This document shows positions 1 through 13,200 of a stretch of 64,000 bases of DNA, piece after piece. This stretch comes from Archegozetes longisetosus. Its lineage: Eukaryota; Arthropoda; Arachnida; Sarcoptiformes; Trhypochthoniidae. The position numbers and the translations under genes were made by a program. The notes beneath the pieces were generated by a model. The model did not search any database and had not been told where the DNA came from. It saw nothing but the letters and a program-made list of their open reading frames with translations. Numbering within the stretch: the stretch's first letter is position 1; each line of letters opens with the position of its first letter. The stretch lies in contig JAEMBT020000003.1 of NCBI GenBank assembly GCA_018873245.2, forward strand, positions 1,541,843-1,605,842. The letters run 5' to 3'.

Positions 1-571
1 GATAAAATAAATCAAACTTAATTTATCACAAACTCATAAATTAATCAAAAATGGAGAGAAAAATTAAAATTAACTTTGACAACATTCAATAGAGTAGACA
101 ACAAAATAGAGTAGACAACAAGAAAGTAGCTTATCAAATCAATCATAATTTAATTAATAGATGACTAAATTGAAAATCAAAATATTAATGAATGATAGGA
201 TGGATAAGTTTTCAGCAATCAGTAATAATTAATTCTAGAGGAAGGGTAAATAACTACTAGCGAAATGACAAACGAATAAATTGATATAAAAATTAAACCA
301 AAAGTAAAATTGAAGAACTTCATTCGAGAAAAAATGAAAAAGTAATCTAAAAAATGATATAAAACGACTCAAAGAGAAAAGCAGAAAAATGTTCATAAAT
401 AAAACACGAGAAACTTATTAAGTTAAAGTGTAGGCTAAAGAGTTTCAAAAATTAATAAACTAGAAACAGAGTTAACTGGAGGAAGAAACGACAAAAAATC
501 AAAAGTAAAAAACCAGTGAAAAGACTAATAAAAAACAAAATTCCAAAAAATTGAATAGATAATATAAATAC

Positions 572-3500
572 TTCTCTGAGCGTTATTTGGGCAGTATATT
601 TAAGATCAGCGCCTTCTCTCTTAAAATGGGGGTGCGGTTTATCTCTAATAATAAAAACGATATCAGCTGGAATCGTCGAACTGTTATGATCTCCTTCTCT
701 CTGAAACGTGACTTTAGTGCCTGCTTTCCACCCGGGCTTCACATTAATGGTTAGAACTTTATCTTCTTTTCTATAGTTCTTTCCATCCGAGTTCAAGACT
801 CGTCTCGTAATTTTCATCTTTTTGACACAACCCTTAAGCACTTCTTCTAGAGTTAGGAACAGGTCGTGTTCAATAGGCGGGTCCTGCTTTGAGGCTGCCT
901 TACGGCCAGCGTGTGGTGAACCAGCGGTGAATGACTGTGACCGGAAAGCGTTGGCGCCTCGACCCGACGGTCCACCCAAACCAAATAAGTGGTCGTCTAA
1001 TTCCATGTCATCAAAATCACCGAATAGGCCGCCAAAACCCGGACCTATTAGTAATGAGTTGACTTGGATTTAATTTGAGAAATTTTCATTAATAATTTTT
1101 AAGCAACTTTTTAAAAATATGTTTTATTTCGGTCAATATTTTCTGTTATTAATTGATTTTTTAACAGTAAGTGATTAGTTTTTGATTTTTAAAAAAATTG
1201 TACAAGTTTTTCTTATCGAAAATTATCTTGCTATAAGAGTTTTCAGAGTGTTGAGTAATTTTTCCGTGTTAGTCAAGTTTTTACGTGAAGGAACTCTTTA
1301 ATTAATTTTTAATCAAAATAATATTTGGGTTTGGCTTTGATTTATTTGATTTCAAGTTATTATTCATGCCTAAAAACAGTTCTCAAATATATTATTAATT
1401 GTCTTTCGAAATAAAAATCTTATTCAATGAACTTATAAAAAGAGAAACTTATAGAAAAAAGGAAAGTTGACAGGATTTACTCGAATAAATCTTCTAAAAA
1501 TAGTTTATCACTTGTAGAAACCTCTTTAATTTGAGAGAAAGTTATGTCATTAAAACTTGCGATTACATACAGCAAACAAAGAGTAATTTTATGCTCAACT
1601 AAATCATTAATTATCCAAAGAATTATTCATGAGTTTCAAAGAGAGGCAGAAATCATTTCTTAAGGACAAAATGTGGGCCGAAATGGTATACAAAACTCGT
1701 ATGACTATCTATTTTTAAGTCAATAGCACATGTTGTATCGTCTCAAATAGTATTCTGTGCATAATAAAAATTTATTCTAGAAATGGGATGAAAAATTGTA
1801 TTAAAAATTTGGCCTTCAATTAGTTATAACTAATTTTCACGCACTAATGCTTAAAGTCACGGTTAGGCACGAAAAGGGAGCGCGATATAAAAGAATATTG
1901 CTCTTTATCAGAAAATTTGTTTGACTTCATGTGTGTTATTGTCACGTAATTTCGTGATTTTGTTCACCTTTTCATGGATTTTGAATTAATTTTTTATTTC
2001 GCTTAAGAATTTAGGGTTTCAAAATTTTCCATCTGTTTCAGTTTTACGTTAGAGTTTTGTATCGAAATAGATTTTTTTCTCAAACTCTAGTTTTGATTTT
2101 ATACCCAATGTTCGGGTCATTAGTTAATGGATATTAAGCTTTTTCATAAACAAGAACTGCAATCAATTCTCATAGATAAAATGCAAATAAAACTGATTTG
2201 TTATTTAATTTGAGCTTAAGTTCAAATTAAGGGTAAATTGTTAACTAGTCCTCTATCAATTGTTAAGACGTAACAAATGATTGAAAAACATCTTTTTCTT
2301 AAGAGAAAATAGTTTCAGAATAAAAAACAAATTACGATCTAAAGCAAATATTTGATACTATTGCACTAGAATTGGATGAATGACATGAATAACTAGAGCA
2401 ACGTTATTTGAAAAACTTTTTTCTAAGCGTTGCGCAATACGTGTTCTTTAAAAATAGGTTTCTATCAACAAATAAAGCGATACAATGCGAGAGTAATACT
2501 TATAAAAATAGATCACATCTAATAAGTGATGCATAGCTTCAAAAATAAGTTCAATAGCAGACTAAATAAAAAGCTTGAATTCAATGGTGGCTCAGGTTTT
2601 GAGAAAATTTGTTGATTGTATCAAAAAGTTATGTATTCAATGCCACTTTAAAAATTCTTTTAGGATAGATGACAATTAAGTGTTCAAATATTAGAGCACA
2701 TATTCGCAGACCAGTTTAAAACTTTTTAAATCTACTTATTGAGTGATTTAGTCTTTTGAACGATTTGTGGAATTTTTTTCACTAGTAATCCTCTTTTTAC
2801 ATCTATTCCTGTAAATTGATTTGTAGCCTACTTTTGAAAGAGTTTTCTTAAAAATGAGATCAAAAATAAGTCTCGTCTCAAACTAGATCTAATTTTCTCA
2901 GCAGTTTCTACATAAAATTTTCTAATTTATAAGATCTATTAAAAGAATTACTCAAAACTCTTTAAAAGAGAGCAAAAGATATTTTTCGAATAACTAGAAA
3001 TCGAAATCTAATCAAATTTAAGATCGGCAACTAATTAAAAGCAAAAAAGTGTTATCCAAAAGATTATAGAGAGAATGAGATAAAATTATGAAAACTCATT
3101 AAAAATAATTTACCGAAAGGTTAAACCAAAACCCATCCCGAAAAATTAACAAAACCCAATAGAAACCGAGAAAACACGATAGAGTCTGAGAATGCTGTTA
3201 ATAAAAAAAACTATGGTGAAAAAACTCTTAATACATACCATTATGATGTCCACCAACTCCAAGACCTCCCATATTAAAGAACATCTCAAACGGGTTTTCG
3301 GTACCGAAAAACTGGGCGAAGGTCTGTCGTGGATCTCCGTGAAAGGTATAAGTAAAATGCGGACCCGATCCGCCGCCACTGAAACCACCACTACTTCCGC
3401 CACCACTTCCACTGAGCCCCTCTTCTCCGTATTGGTCATAAATATCTCGCTTTTTCTTATCCGAAAGCACTTCGTAGGCTTCAGCTATTAATTTGAACTT

Positions 3501-3629
3501 TTCTTCAGCTTCGGGCGACTTATTTTTGTCGGGATGGAACTTAAGGGCTAGTTTTCGGTAAGCCTTCTTAATCTCATCGTCAGTCGCGTTTCTCGAGAGG
3601 CCCAGGATTTTATAGTAATCTTTACCCAT
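572..3629 (-). CDS. DNAJB-type Hsp40 co-chaperone, 3' end off window
   Basis: Type II J-domain co-chaperone that stimulates Hsp70 ATPase activity and delivers unfolded clients; expected in cytosol and nucleus. Exon 1 (3239-3629) starts with [11 protein letters not shown] and encodes a full J domain with the HPD motif (HPDKN, about residues 32-36), then a Gly/Ser-rich linker and a [12 protein letters not shown] stretch typical of DNAJB1/4/5. It ends in a clean GTATGT donor. Exon 2 (572-1044) joins in frame (phase 1) after an AG at 1045-1046. It carries the first client-binding beta domain ([35 protein letters not shown]) and ends at TLRE before GTATTT. The joined part is 288 codons. The family is about 340 aa, so roughly the last 50 residues lie left of base 1. 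The 2.2-kb intron (1045-3238) and bases 1-571 hold nothing else I recognise. Confidence 0.93.
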
Positions 3630-4614
3630 AACTTTTAGCTCGACAATTAATCAGAAATTCCAAGTACTTCAAACTTTATACAACTTTTGACTAATAACCC
3701 GAAAATCACCGGATTCTGTATTTGCGTATTTCAAGCCTTGAATCAAGATTGAACACTTGATTTTCAGGAATACTTCTGATGACTTTTCAAAACTATTAAT
3801 TGATGGTTAATTCGATTTCAAACTTCAGTTTTTCAATAATAACCGAATTTTTGGATAACCGAAAAGCAATAAATATTTTCAGTATGTCACTTATCGTCTA
3901 ATTTTCGCACTTATAAATTCTTGAAATTAATTCTCCAGTTATTAAGATATGAACCAAATTGTTAATTAAGATAAAGTGATTATAAACTGGTTTTATTACG
4001 ATAACTATCCACAGAAAAATTAAGACGAGTTAATCCTTCGTTTTAAAAATCACTACTAGTAGTTAGTTACTAATTTTACGCACTTTTCTAAAGGGTTCAT
4101 TTCTAGAAAGTTCATTCACTATAATAACAAGTTTTAGCAAATTAAAAATTTGGTACTCTTCCACAAGATGTAACGGTACTAACCAACGAGGTTTATAGTG
4201 TGAAATGGGTATTATACCTTAATAACAGAAAATTGTTTCTTGAAATATATGAATGGGTGGAGTAAAAAGTTATTACGTATGCTGTTATCACTAAGTACGT
4301 AAACAGTTCTGTTAAAAATATAACTGAGATAACATTGAATTTCAATACCATAAAGGCTTAAAAGTTTGAAATAAAAGTTTACGTTATTTATAATTTTAGG
4401 ATAAATTTTTGAGCGCATGCGCCAATTATAAATGCCATCACCTATTCAGCACTTGAAGCGATTAAATCATTGAGTTGTTATATTTGCCGAAGAACAGTAT
4501 TAAATTTAATACTGAATAACAAGTACTTGAAATAAAGAAATTTAGCAGTTCATCGAACATTTGTCACGTCCTCAATATATTCTTAACATACTATTGATTC
4601 AATTATTGATTGAA

Positions 4615-7595
4615 ATGGAGGTAAAAATCAATTAATTCTTTATTTTTAAATCATATTTTTAGTAATTTTTTGGGAATTTTGGGTAATTTTTTCCTTGAGT
4701 CAAATAATGAGTAAAAACCTTATTGACTTAAGCGGAAATACGTTTCTTTGGGGTTTTTTGTTACAATAATAACAGACTTGTATTTAATTTGTATTATGAT
4801 GTGTTTTTCCTTCTATTCAACAGTTAGATATTCTCAAAGCTGGCTCTGAAGCAAAACTATTGACTTTGACTGATATCAACCCGAATTCAAAGTTATCCGA
4901 TGTTAAGAAAGCGATTCATAGACAAAGTATTGAAGATTTTCTATCAACAGATCAACTCTTCATTAGTTTTATAACTAATTAGCGATTTTTTGCACTCTAG
5001 TCTTGAATTTTTAGTTCTTAATCAATAGCTTTTGTGACACTTGTACGGCTTTTAAAGTACTTTTAAAGCTTATTTTTAGGATTTGATTTTCAATTTTAAT
5101 AGGTTTTTTACTTATTCACAACTAATTTATTGATCTTTGAATTGATTTTAGACTTGTATCTCAGTATTTTTAGCTCTTAGTCAATGTTTTTTGTACAACT
5201 TTTGATGACTTTGTTTTGAATTGATTTTCATTTTCAATATCCTAGTAATTTATTAACTTTTTTTTTTTATAATTGATTGATAGTTTCTTTACTCAATTTG
5301 AGACTAAAATAAGTGTTTTCTAGCACTCTACCAATTGTTTTTACAGTCTTCTTTACTTAGTTTACCAAATTTTGCTATTTGCTTTTTAGCTTTCATATAA
5401 TTTGATTTTTGTTTCTAATCACTATTAACGAAAACTGCTAACAAAAGCTCAATTTCGAAATAGACAAAACCTTATTAAAATTTTCTCTAAGCTTATTCAA
5501 GCTTAAGTCACTTTGCAATTAGTGACCAATTTTTTTAATCTTATGTCTTATTTCTAGAGAGAAGTTTATATCCGGAACGACAGTCACTTCGCTTAGAGTC
5601 GAGTAAGTTATACAAAACAGTTTTGAAATAGTATTTAAAATATTTGTAGAAACAAGTATTGAATAATTCTTCCTTCATTTGAACTTAACTTGAATTTCCT
5701 TTTTCAAACAATAGGAGGAAAATCACTTAACGATGACGTCGTATTGAAGACATTAGACCTACAGAAAGGACGCAATCTATACCTCAAAGACTTGGGGCCA
5801 CAGATTGGTTGGAAAACAGTATTCCTATTGGAATATTTCGGACCACTTGTCGCCTATTTGCTCTCATATTCGCGACCTGTTTGGCTCTATGGCACTAAAG
5901 CTAACGCTCCCATCAGTTATGCTGTCCAGTAATTAGTGTTTTTTATATTTACAATTTTAGTATTTCCTGTAATTTTAGTTAAACTATTTATTCAATCAGT
6001 TGTCGATAACTTTAAGATCTAAATGAGAAATTTTCCTACTCTTTGCAATTTTTTATCTTCGAGTTCTTGCAAAAACTTTAAAGCAATTTGAGCCTTTTTG
6101 CACTTGAAGACAAATTTTGTTTTAGAACTGAGTTAGGCTTCGTTCAGACTTTTCATCAGTATAAACACTTAAGATATTTTTTTACTCAACTAGATATTGA
6201 AAAATAACTCGGACAATAACTAATTTTAGGTCACAAAACATAAATAGCTTTTCATCCAATCAATATTCAAAAATTAACTCAAATTCATAATACATCTAGA
6301 ATTTGATTACAATTTGAGTCTATATGAAGACTTCTATTTTCTAATGTTCTCAAAATATTTTCATTTCTGAAAAAATATTTAAATCTATTAAATATTTAAT
6401 TATCTTCTAATAACAAACCGATTTTTAATAGTATTGCAGCGATTTGTTGGACAATCCACTATGCGAAACGTCTATTGGAGACACTATTCGTTCATCGGTT
6501 CTCACACTCAACGATGCCTATCATGAATTTGTTCAAGAATTGCAGCTATTATTGGGGTTTTGCGTTCTATATAGGATACTATGTCAATCACCCGCTCTAT
6601 ACTGAACCATATTTTGGCAAGCTTCAAGTCTATTCGTCATTAGTTGCATTTATTGTAATTATGAACTAATTATCTCTTAATTTTACAATCAATTCGAAGA
6701 TAGGATTCATAGTTGTTGAGCATTTCAATCGTATAAATTTTTATTTGAATTAATACTCTTACGATTAGCGACAGAATAGATTCAGGTTTGATTCTACTAA
6801 AAGTATTGCTATAAAAAATATTACTTTTAAAAACTTCTCAATGTTCTATTTGTTTAAATCAAATTTTCAATGCTTTATGCATAACTAGGAGTAATCTGAA
6901 AAATTAATAATTTGCTGAGCAAAACTAAACTTGTTTATTCAAATGAATCTGATTATCAGTCAAAAGTGATAAAAACTTGACCTTAGCTTCTTATTAATCT
7001 AAAAGTCCTCTTAATCTTCAAAAAGCATTAACTTTCTTGAAATACTTGAAAGACACTAATTATCACACAATCGAAACTAAATGTATCTAAACCTTTATTC
7101 AAATTAAACTTATCAATTAAAAGATCTTCGAATTGGGAAACTTATCGATACATTTGGCGCTTCGAAACCTGCGACCGCCGGGAACTAGAGAACGACGTAT
7201 TCCAATGCCGACCAGCAACCCGTTCACTCTACTATTCAACTACGTCTCATGTCCCAACTATGCTTACGAATGGTATTCTTGGGCTGCATTCACAGTAATG
7301 ACTCAGTGCCTACCGGGTATTAAACTCAAAACAATTTCTAAATAAATCATGTGCTCAGAGAACCGGTCAAGTGCTGTCACTTAACCCGTTCACCCAGAGA
7401 GCCACTCAAATGTTGGATGCTTTGTTTTCGATATTTAACTAATATTTTGGTTTATTTTTCAATATAGCGGGTCTGTTCACAGTTGCAGGCTTCTACCAAA
7501 TGGCAATCTGGGCTTTAGGCAAACATCGCAACTACAAGAAGGAGTTTCCGAATTATCCGCGAAGACGTAAAGCAATTGTTCCGTTCATTCTTTAA
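4615..7595 (+). CDS. TECR: Very-long-chain enoyl-CoA reductase (TECR/Sc2), 7 exons
   Basis: Reduces trans-2-enoyl-CoA to acyl-CoA, the last step of the ER very-long-chain fatty acid elongation cycle, with NADPH. Exons by homology and splice sites: 4615-4620 (only ATG GAG), 4824-4926, 5558-5602, 5715-5928, 6432-6654, 7124-7316, 7468-7595. All junctions are GT-AG and in phase, and the sum is 912 nt (303 aa), close to the family's roughly 300 aa. An N-terminal ubiquitin-like part ([28 protein letters not shown]) precedes [17 protein letters not shown]. The membrane-embedded steroid-reductase-like domain includes [61 protein letters not shown] and a C-terminal PFIL. The two-codon first exon is chosen because it gives MELDIL, as in other animal homologues. 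No damage is seen. Introns 2-6 hold only AT-rich sequence. Confidence 0.95.
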
Positions 7596-9702
7596 GAGAA
7601 GTCAGAAGTGCTTTCAACGCTACCATTCCCTATACTTATTGATTCACTTCTTGATTTCAGTTATATTTTGATAAATTTTTCTGTTTTATTATGATTCAAA
7701 AAGTTTGTTATGAAGCCTTTTTAATGGTAATAGGAATTAAATTACAGTTTGTTAGATTGTTTTTATAAGTTTTGGATTTTATTTCTAATGAGTTGAGGTT
7801 TTGTCGGTATACGTTAATACTCTTGATTCTTGAATTTTCTTTCTCTCAAGACAATGTGAAAAGAACTCAAGAAAAGCTCAAAACTTAAAACCATAAATTA
7901 AAATTAAATAATTGATTAATAAATATCCAGTTTAATATTATTAGTGAAAACATAAGTTATAGTAATAATGCTATTAAGTAAAACAGAAATAGAGATCTAA
8001 CGTTGGCAAATTTTGAAAATCTTCCAGATGTGCATGTAGTATTAAATGTAGTGATATACTTCAGAAACTTTAGATGTTGTTAGTGAAACATCATTTAGAC
8101 CTCAGAAAGATACAGGTTAATCTGTTTCTCAAATTTTCTCATTCCTTACGTTAAATATTTGAAAATTGTGTTTCTTCTCAAAAACTGCAAAATTTTAAGT
8201 TTTAAAATTCATTATGAACTACTTTCTTTCCGAACCAGTTGAAATTTTTGTAGAACATTTATTTTGATCAAACGATGCTATTTTGAAAGCACGGACTAGG
8301 CTTTAGCATAGATATAGAATTTTAGATAAATTTAAACTTAATTACAAATAAGATGAGTTAAAAATAATCATCTAATTGTTTAATATACTAGAATCGGCTA
8401 TTCAGGCCACATTTTACATTTAACACATGCTTCTGAATAAAACTCAATCTCAGATAAATCAGAACATTCCTATAAATACAAGCTTGCACCAAGAGTTTTG
8501 CTAAAGGGATTACAGCAAGGACCACAAATGATAGAAATTAAAAATGATTTATATTGTAATCAGAGCCTCCATATGCGAGGTGATTCTAGTTTTTTTAGAG
8601 GACTTCGAAACTTCGGGAGATAGTCGTTTCACTTTAAATCATTTATAAAATAGTTGATTTTATCTCCCGAAATCGTCCAAGAATCTGATCGTTTCCTTTT
8701 TCCGATTTTCTCCCGAATTTATTTTATTATCGCTCTCAAATATGAAGGATCTGATTGTAATCCTTAATTAAGACGGAATTGATTTACATTTGTCTAATAT
8801 TGAAAAAATTCCATTTACATACTTGAAATTTTAAGAATTAATATTGTATCAAAAAAAGCTGCTAAGATAAAAAGGCGATTGTTTTCAAGTACCTTATATC
8901 ATGACCAAATGGAATGCAATACGACTGCGTTTCAGAACAGGAGAAATACATGTTGAAAGCATTTAAAAACCTTACATTCTACTAAATAAATATAGAAACT
9001 TCACCGAAATTTCTAGATTTTGGTCAAACCTCATGAGACATCATGGTTAAGTCTTCGTCTGATATCTGTGTGGACCTTATGACCAGGACCGAATAGATTT
9101 GATTGCCCCCAAACGGTCAATTAACGGTTATCAGGTCTGAAACATGACCGGAAGCTTGAGAGTCAAGAACTTGGCCGAGAATTGAGATAATGATATAGCG
9201 ATTGTCAGAAATAAACAATCATCACGATAATAATCATTACATTTTGTGTAAAATATAATTTCTCGGTTTAATGGGTAGTTTCGAAGCAAATAAAAGCTTA
9301 CTTCGGGAATTATTTACCGATTTTGATAGGAAAACGGTTAATTTAAATAAAATTTTCAAGCCTTCTCATTGTTAATGATTCAATCATGATTGAATTAGTG
9401 ATACCTATGCAATAGTTATAAATGCAATTAATAGAAGATATTTGAAGCAAGTTTTACGAGTTGTAAGATAAATAATAAAAGTTCTTAAAATTATCACACA
9501 ACTTAAGAAATCTTAAATCATCACACAGCTAAGAAAACTATTAGAGTAAGATGGTTTAGTAATAAATTTATCCGAAAATATTAAACACAACGTTAAAACA
9601 TAATTAGGAATTAGTATTAAATGGTTTTTAAAAATATTTTATCAATATTTTAATAAAAGAAATTTAATCATTCATCTAATAAGCTTATCTTTGAAAATTT
9701 AC
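7596..9702. other. Intergenic, one small MITE
   Basis: AT-rich spacer between TECR and the small secreted protein gene. I see no coding region. It holds the 209-bp inverted-repeat element listed separately at 8553-8761. Confidence 0.6.
8553..8761. mobile_element. Short MITE with about 27-bp inverted ends
   Basis: The left end (ATTGTAATCAGAGCCTCCAT, continuing into ATGCGAG) matches the reverse complement of the right end (ATTACAATCAGATCCTTCAT, continuing into ATTTGAG) with few mismatches. Inside is a second inverted pair around TTCGGGAGATA and TATCTCCCGAA. No coding capacity. The superfamily is unclear because no convincing target duplication is seen. Confidence 0.6.
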
Positions 9703-10204
9703 TTATTGTTTTGGGAATTTAATGATAAGAAAATGCAAATATTGTAAGCGATAAAGAATTTCCGTATGTTCAGAGAGCCAATCATTATAGAAGTTCATCG
9801 AATCACCAACTATTACAACAAAATTGCTATTACTATACTTCGCGTACAGTCCTTCAGTTATATATCTTGCAATTTGATTATAACAATTGGAATATCTATC
9901 GAAAACATCAGTAGGATTTTCACAAGTATTGAAATCGGTATCCAATGACTTATTCATTAAATCTGTCACATCTTTTTTAAGATCAGCAGTTGCCGTATAT
10001 TCATAAAGTAGTTCAAACTGGGCCTGTTTTGCATCCTTTACCAATTGGTTGAAACTAGTCTGAATTTAAAACCTTAGGATTATAATAAGTTTGATAAACG
10101 GAACTTTCTGTATATTCTCTTACTTTGACAGGAGAGGCTTCATTGCAGTAGAAATTGACCAAAAACGCCAAGACTATTATGTATTTCATGTTTGGAGTCA
10201 TCAT
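9703..10204 (-). CDS. Small secreted protein of unknown family, 2 exons
   Basis: I do not recognise the family. Exon 1 (10124-10204) encodes MMTPNMKYIIVLAFLVNFYC followed by NEASPVK, a typical signal peptide, and ends at a GTAAGA donor. A 64-bp intron (10060-10123, ending TTCAG) leads to exon 2 (9703-10059), which opens in frame with TSFNQLVKDAKQ. The total is 438 nt, 145 aa. The mature part is about 120 residues and mostly helical-looking, with few cysteines (TCENP, SNCYN) and a hydrophobic C-terminal stretch (YRLQYLHFLIIKF). Either of the first two ATGs (10204 or 10201), or the MKYI methionine, could be used. The clean intron and signal peptide argue for a real gene. A secreted salivary, gut or cuticle protein is possible but unproven. 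Confidence 0.7.
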
Positions 10205-13200
10205 TTGGTTTATGAGTACATTCAACGTCTAAAATTGTAAGTCATTTCTTTATATATTGGACAAAGATCCGCTTTTCTCTAATATCTAAGAACACATCTT
10301 GAGATTCACACAAACATTTGCAATCATTCACTACGTCACTCATAATTGGTTCGATGACTATTGCATTCAATTTACATTAAGAATGACTGCTTTAACATCT
10401 TTCATAATACTACAGAAATTCTTTCGTTTATTCTTTGCAACAATTTATATGATAAAAGTCGATAATCTAAAACAAAATAATTTTATAATAAGTTATATAA
10501 ATATATAGAATAATAAGATTATTCTATTATTATTCTATTTGTTTGATTAGACAGAATTTTGAACAGATGCTGCTGGAGTAAGTCAAAAGTTTAGTTAAGA
10601 TTGCAAAAGAACTTGAAGATAATAAGCATAAACCTTCAAGGTAACACCTGTTCTACTACTAAACGCTTTCATATACCACTGCAATTTTGATGAAAGTCTT
10701 GGATAAAATTTTTGGTCAGTTTTGATGCTCCGCATCAAAGTAAATTTAGAAATTTTTGACGTTTAAACTCAATTTAAATAGTTTTCATTTCTAAAGGAGT
10801 CATCATAATCATTTTATATTTGTAACTAAATATTTAATGATGCTTAAAATTTTCTGAATAAGTTATTTTCCATATTAATAATATGACATTATGTACTGAA
10901 TTGTCTTTGACTTAAATGCTAAACAAACTTATTCTATCCTATATATTCATCTTTTAACCAATGTTATATATACTTTAAGCGCACGGAGATTTTCACGAAA
11001 TTCACTTCGTATTAGTGATAGCAAGAAAACAACAAATGTTTACGATTAAAGTAAATCTATTACGGTAAAACTAGTTTTCGCTGAAAATATCGATATTAAA
11101 CGTATTGAGATAAGTCTAGTAGAGGCTTTGAATTCTAAGTCAGACAAAAGAGTAAATATCCTTAACTTTGAATAGAACTTACACATAAATGCATAACTCA
11201 TCAAACTTCTATTCATTCATGTGGTATATTGAGCTGTTTATAGTTTATGTAATTGCTACGAGAAGGATTTCAGTACATGTCCTATCAAATTATCTTCCTA
11301 TTGACAATTATACTTTAGTGTATGAAAAATTATTGATAATATTTTCCAAATTTTATTTACAATATTAAAAATGAAAGCTAAGTCAATTAGATTTTCGGTA
11401 TTGATTGCCGCTATTATTTAGGAATGCCAATCTTTCAGATAAACCTGAAGCATTTTTAGATGTCACCAGCCTTTAGCAAAAGTCTAAAGCTGAAGATTAA
11501 AGTTTATCCTTTGGTCCGCCCTTTGATTTAAATTTGTTGGAGATAGATCTCAAAAACTATCCTATGACCCCTTTGAAATTTTTCACTTGATATAGTGATG
11601 AAATCCCTACCAGTATTGTTGTAATTCACGCTTTGAAAAACACTAAAGACATGTGTAAATAACTTTTACTTATAGTGAAAGAGAACTAAAAATTTTCAAC
11701 GCATCCAAAATAAGGGATTTATTGGTTTCCCTATTTTCCGTGTTATTGCAGATCACGTCCATTAATAGCTCTTAAATTTGATAAATCTGACAAATAATAT
11801 GATTATTTTTTTTATTAGTTTAATTTCCTCTAAATAGTCTTCGGATGTTGATGAATCCATGATAAAACATTACTGTGAAATATGTAAAGATAGCACTTTC
11901 TTCTATATCATTATTCAGAAAGTTAGTGATTCTTCTCTTAATATTCAGTCGATAAATCAAGTTTCTTCGTTTATAAGTTATTTTATTCATATTTTCAATA
12001 ATTAAAAGCTTTTATTGCTCACTATTTATTGATTGCTATTTCTCTCAAATAGTTCTATCATAATACTAATTTAAGAGTTTGTGGTTGGATATGTTTACAA
12101 ATCGCTTGATTTTCAAATGAGTGATCAAAATTTTCATCCATTACTCAAGTAGAAATTAGTTATTTGGTAATGAGCTAGATGTACATTATCGCTCAAAAGT
12201 ATGGAAAAAATCGCTTAATTACAAAACATTTGATATTTCTCAAGGACTAGGAATTAAAGAACAACTAATATCGTAAATTTTTACAATCGGGCAAAATGCA
12301 TACGTCAAGTAGATCTTTTCGAGCCTAACACACTAAGGGATCACTCTAGCATTTAAGTAATTATCATTTTGAAAATCTTTATAAACTTAAGTTTAGGTCT
12401 GATTTATGGCAAAACAATGAACTTTGGCGCTCATAAATCGTTATATTGATAAAAGAAACACATAAGAAACACATAAGCAACACTCGTAAACAATTTTCCC
12501 TTAAAGAGATTTAAAGATAGATTTTGAATTTTATGACTCATTATAAGAAATAATACTCATCGAAATAATTTAGCTTATTCAGTTTTTTTCAATTTTTCCC
12601 TTATTTAATTCATCTCTTATTGGCTTTTATTGTTTTTAAGTGCATATTTTGACGTATACTTTTTCGTCCGACTGTATATTTATGTCTTCAAAAATAGAAA
12701 TTTATAACCACTGAAATTGAATTGCAGTTTAGTTACAATTTGAATTCTTATTAAAAAATTCTGATCAAAATTAAGTGAATATTAGTGAAAGTCTTAGTAA
12801 TGTTGACCAATTCCGCTATAGGTTGATAACTAGTAATAGTATTTCCACTGTTCTCTTTGATCGCTACTTCTAGTCATTAGGGGATACTTCCGATCAATCA
12901 TTCCTCGTCCGATCTGTTCGGTCTCACTTTATGTGAACTAATTCTTTGCCAAACGTGAAGTGTGCTTGACACCGTTATCGGATCGAAAGATAAAGTTACC
13001 TAAGATTCCCATACGTTCTGTACTCACGTATAAATTGCTATTAATGATTTCGACATAAAGTTAATGACCGAATTGGTATTTATTTCGCTAAATTGCGGAT
13101 ACCGGAGGCCAAAACACATCGAAGCACATCTTCAAATCATCACATAGAACGAGCATTTTACAGTAACCGCAATGTTGCCTTTATTAAGCTCTTCTTATAG

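Noticed and set aside
3146..3491. Overlapping frames around DNAJ exon 1
   Set aside because: They are other-frame readings of the Gly/Ser-rich J-protein exon.
9050..9190. GC-richer block with repeated GACC words
   Set aside because: I could not find inverted ends, repeats elsewhere or coding content to support an element.
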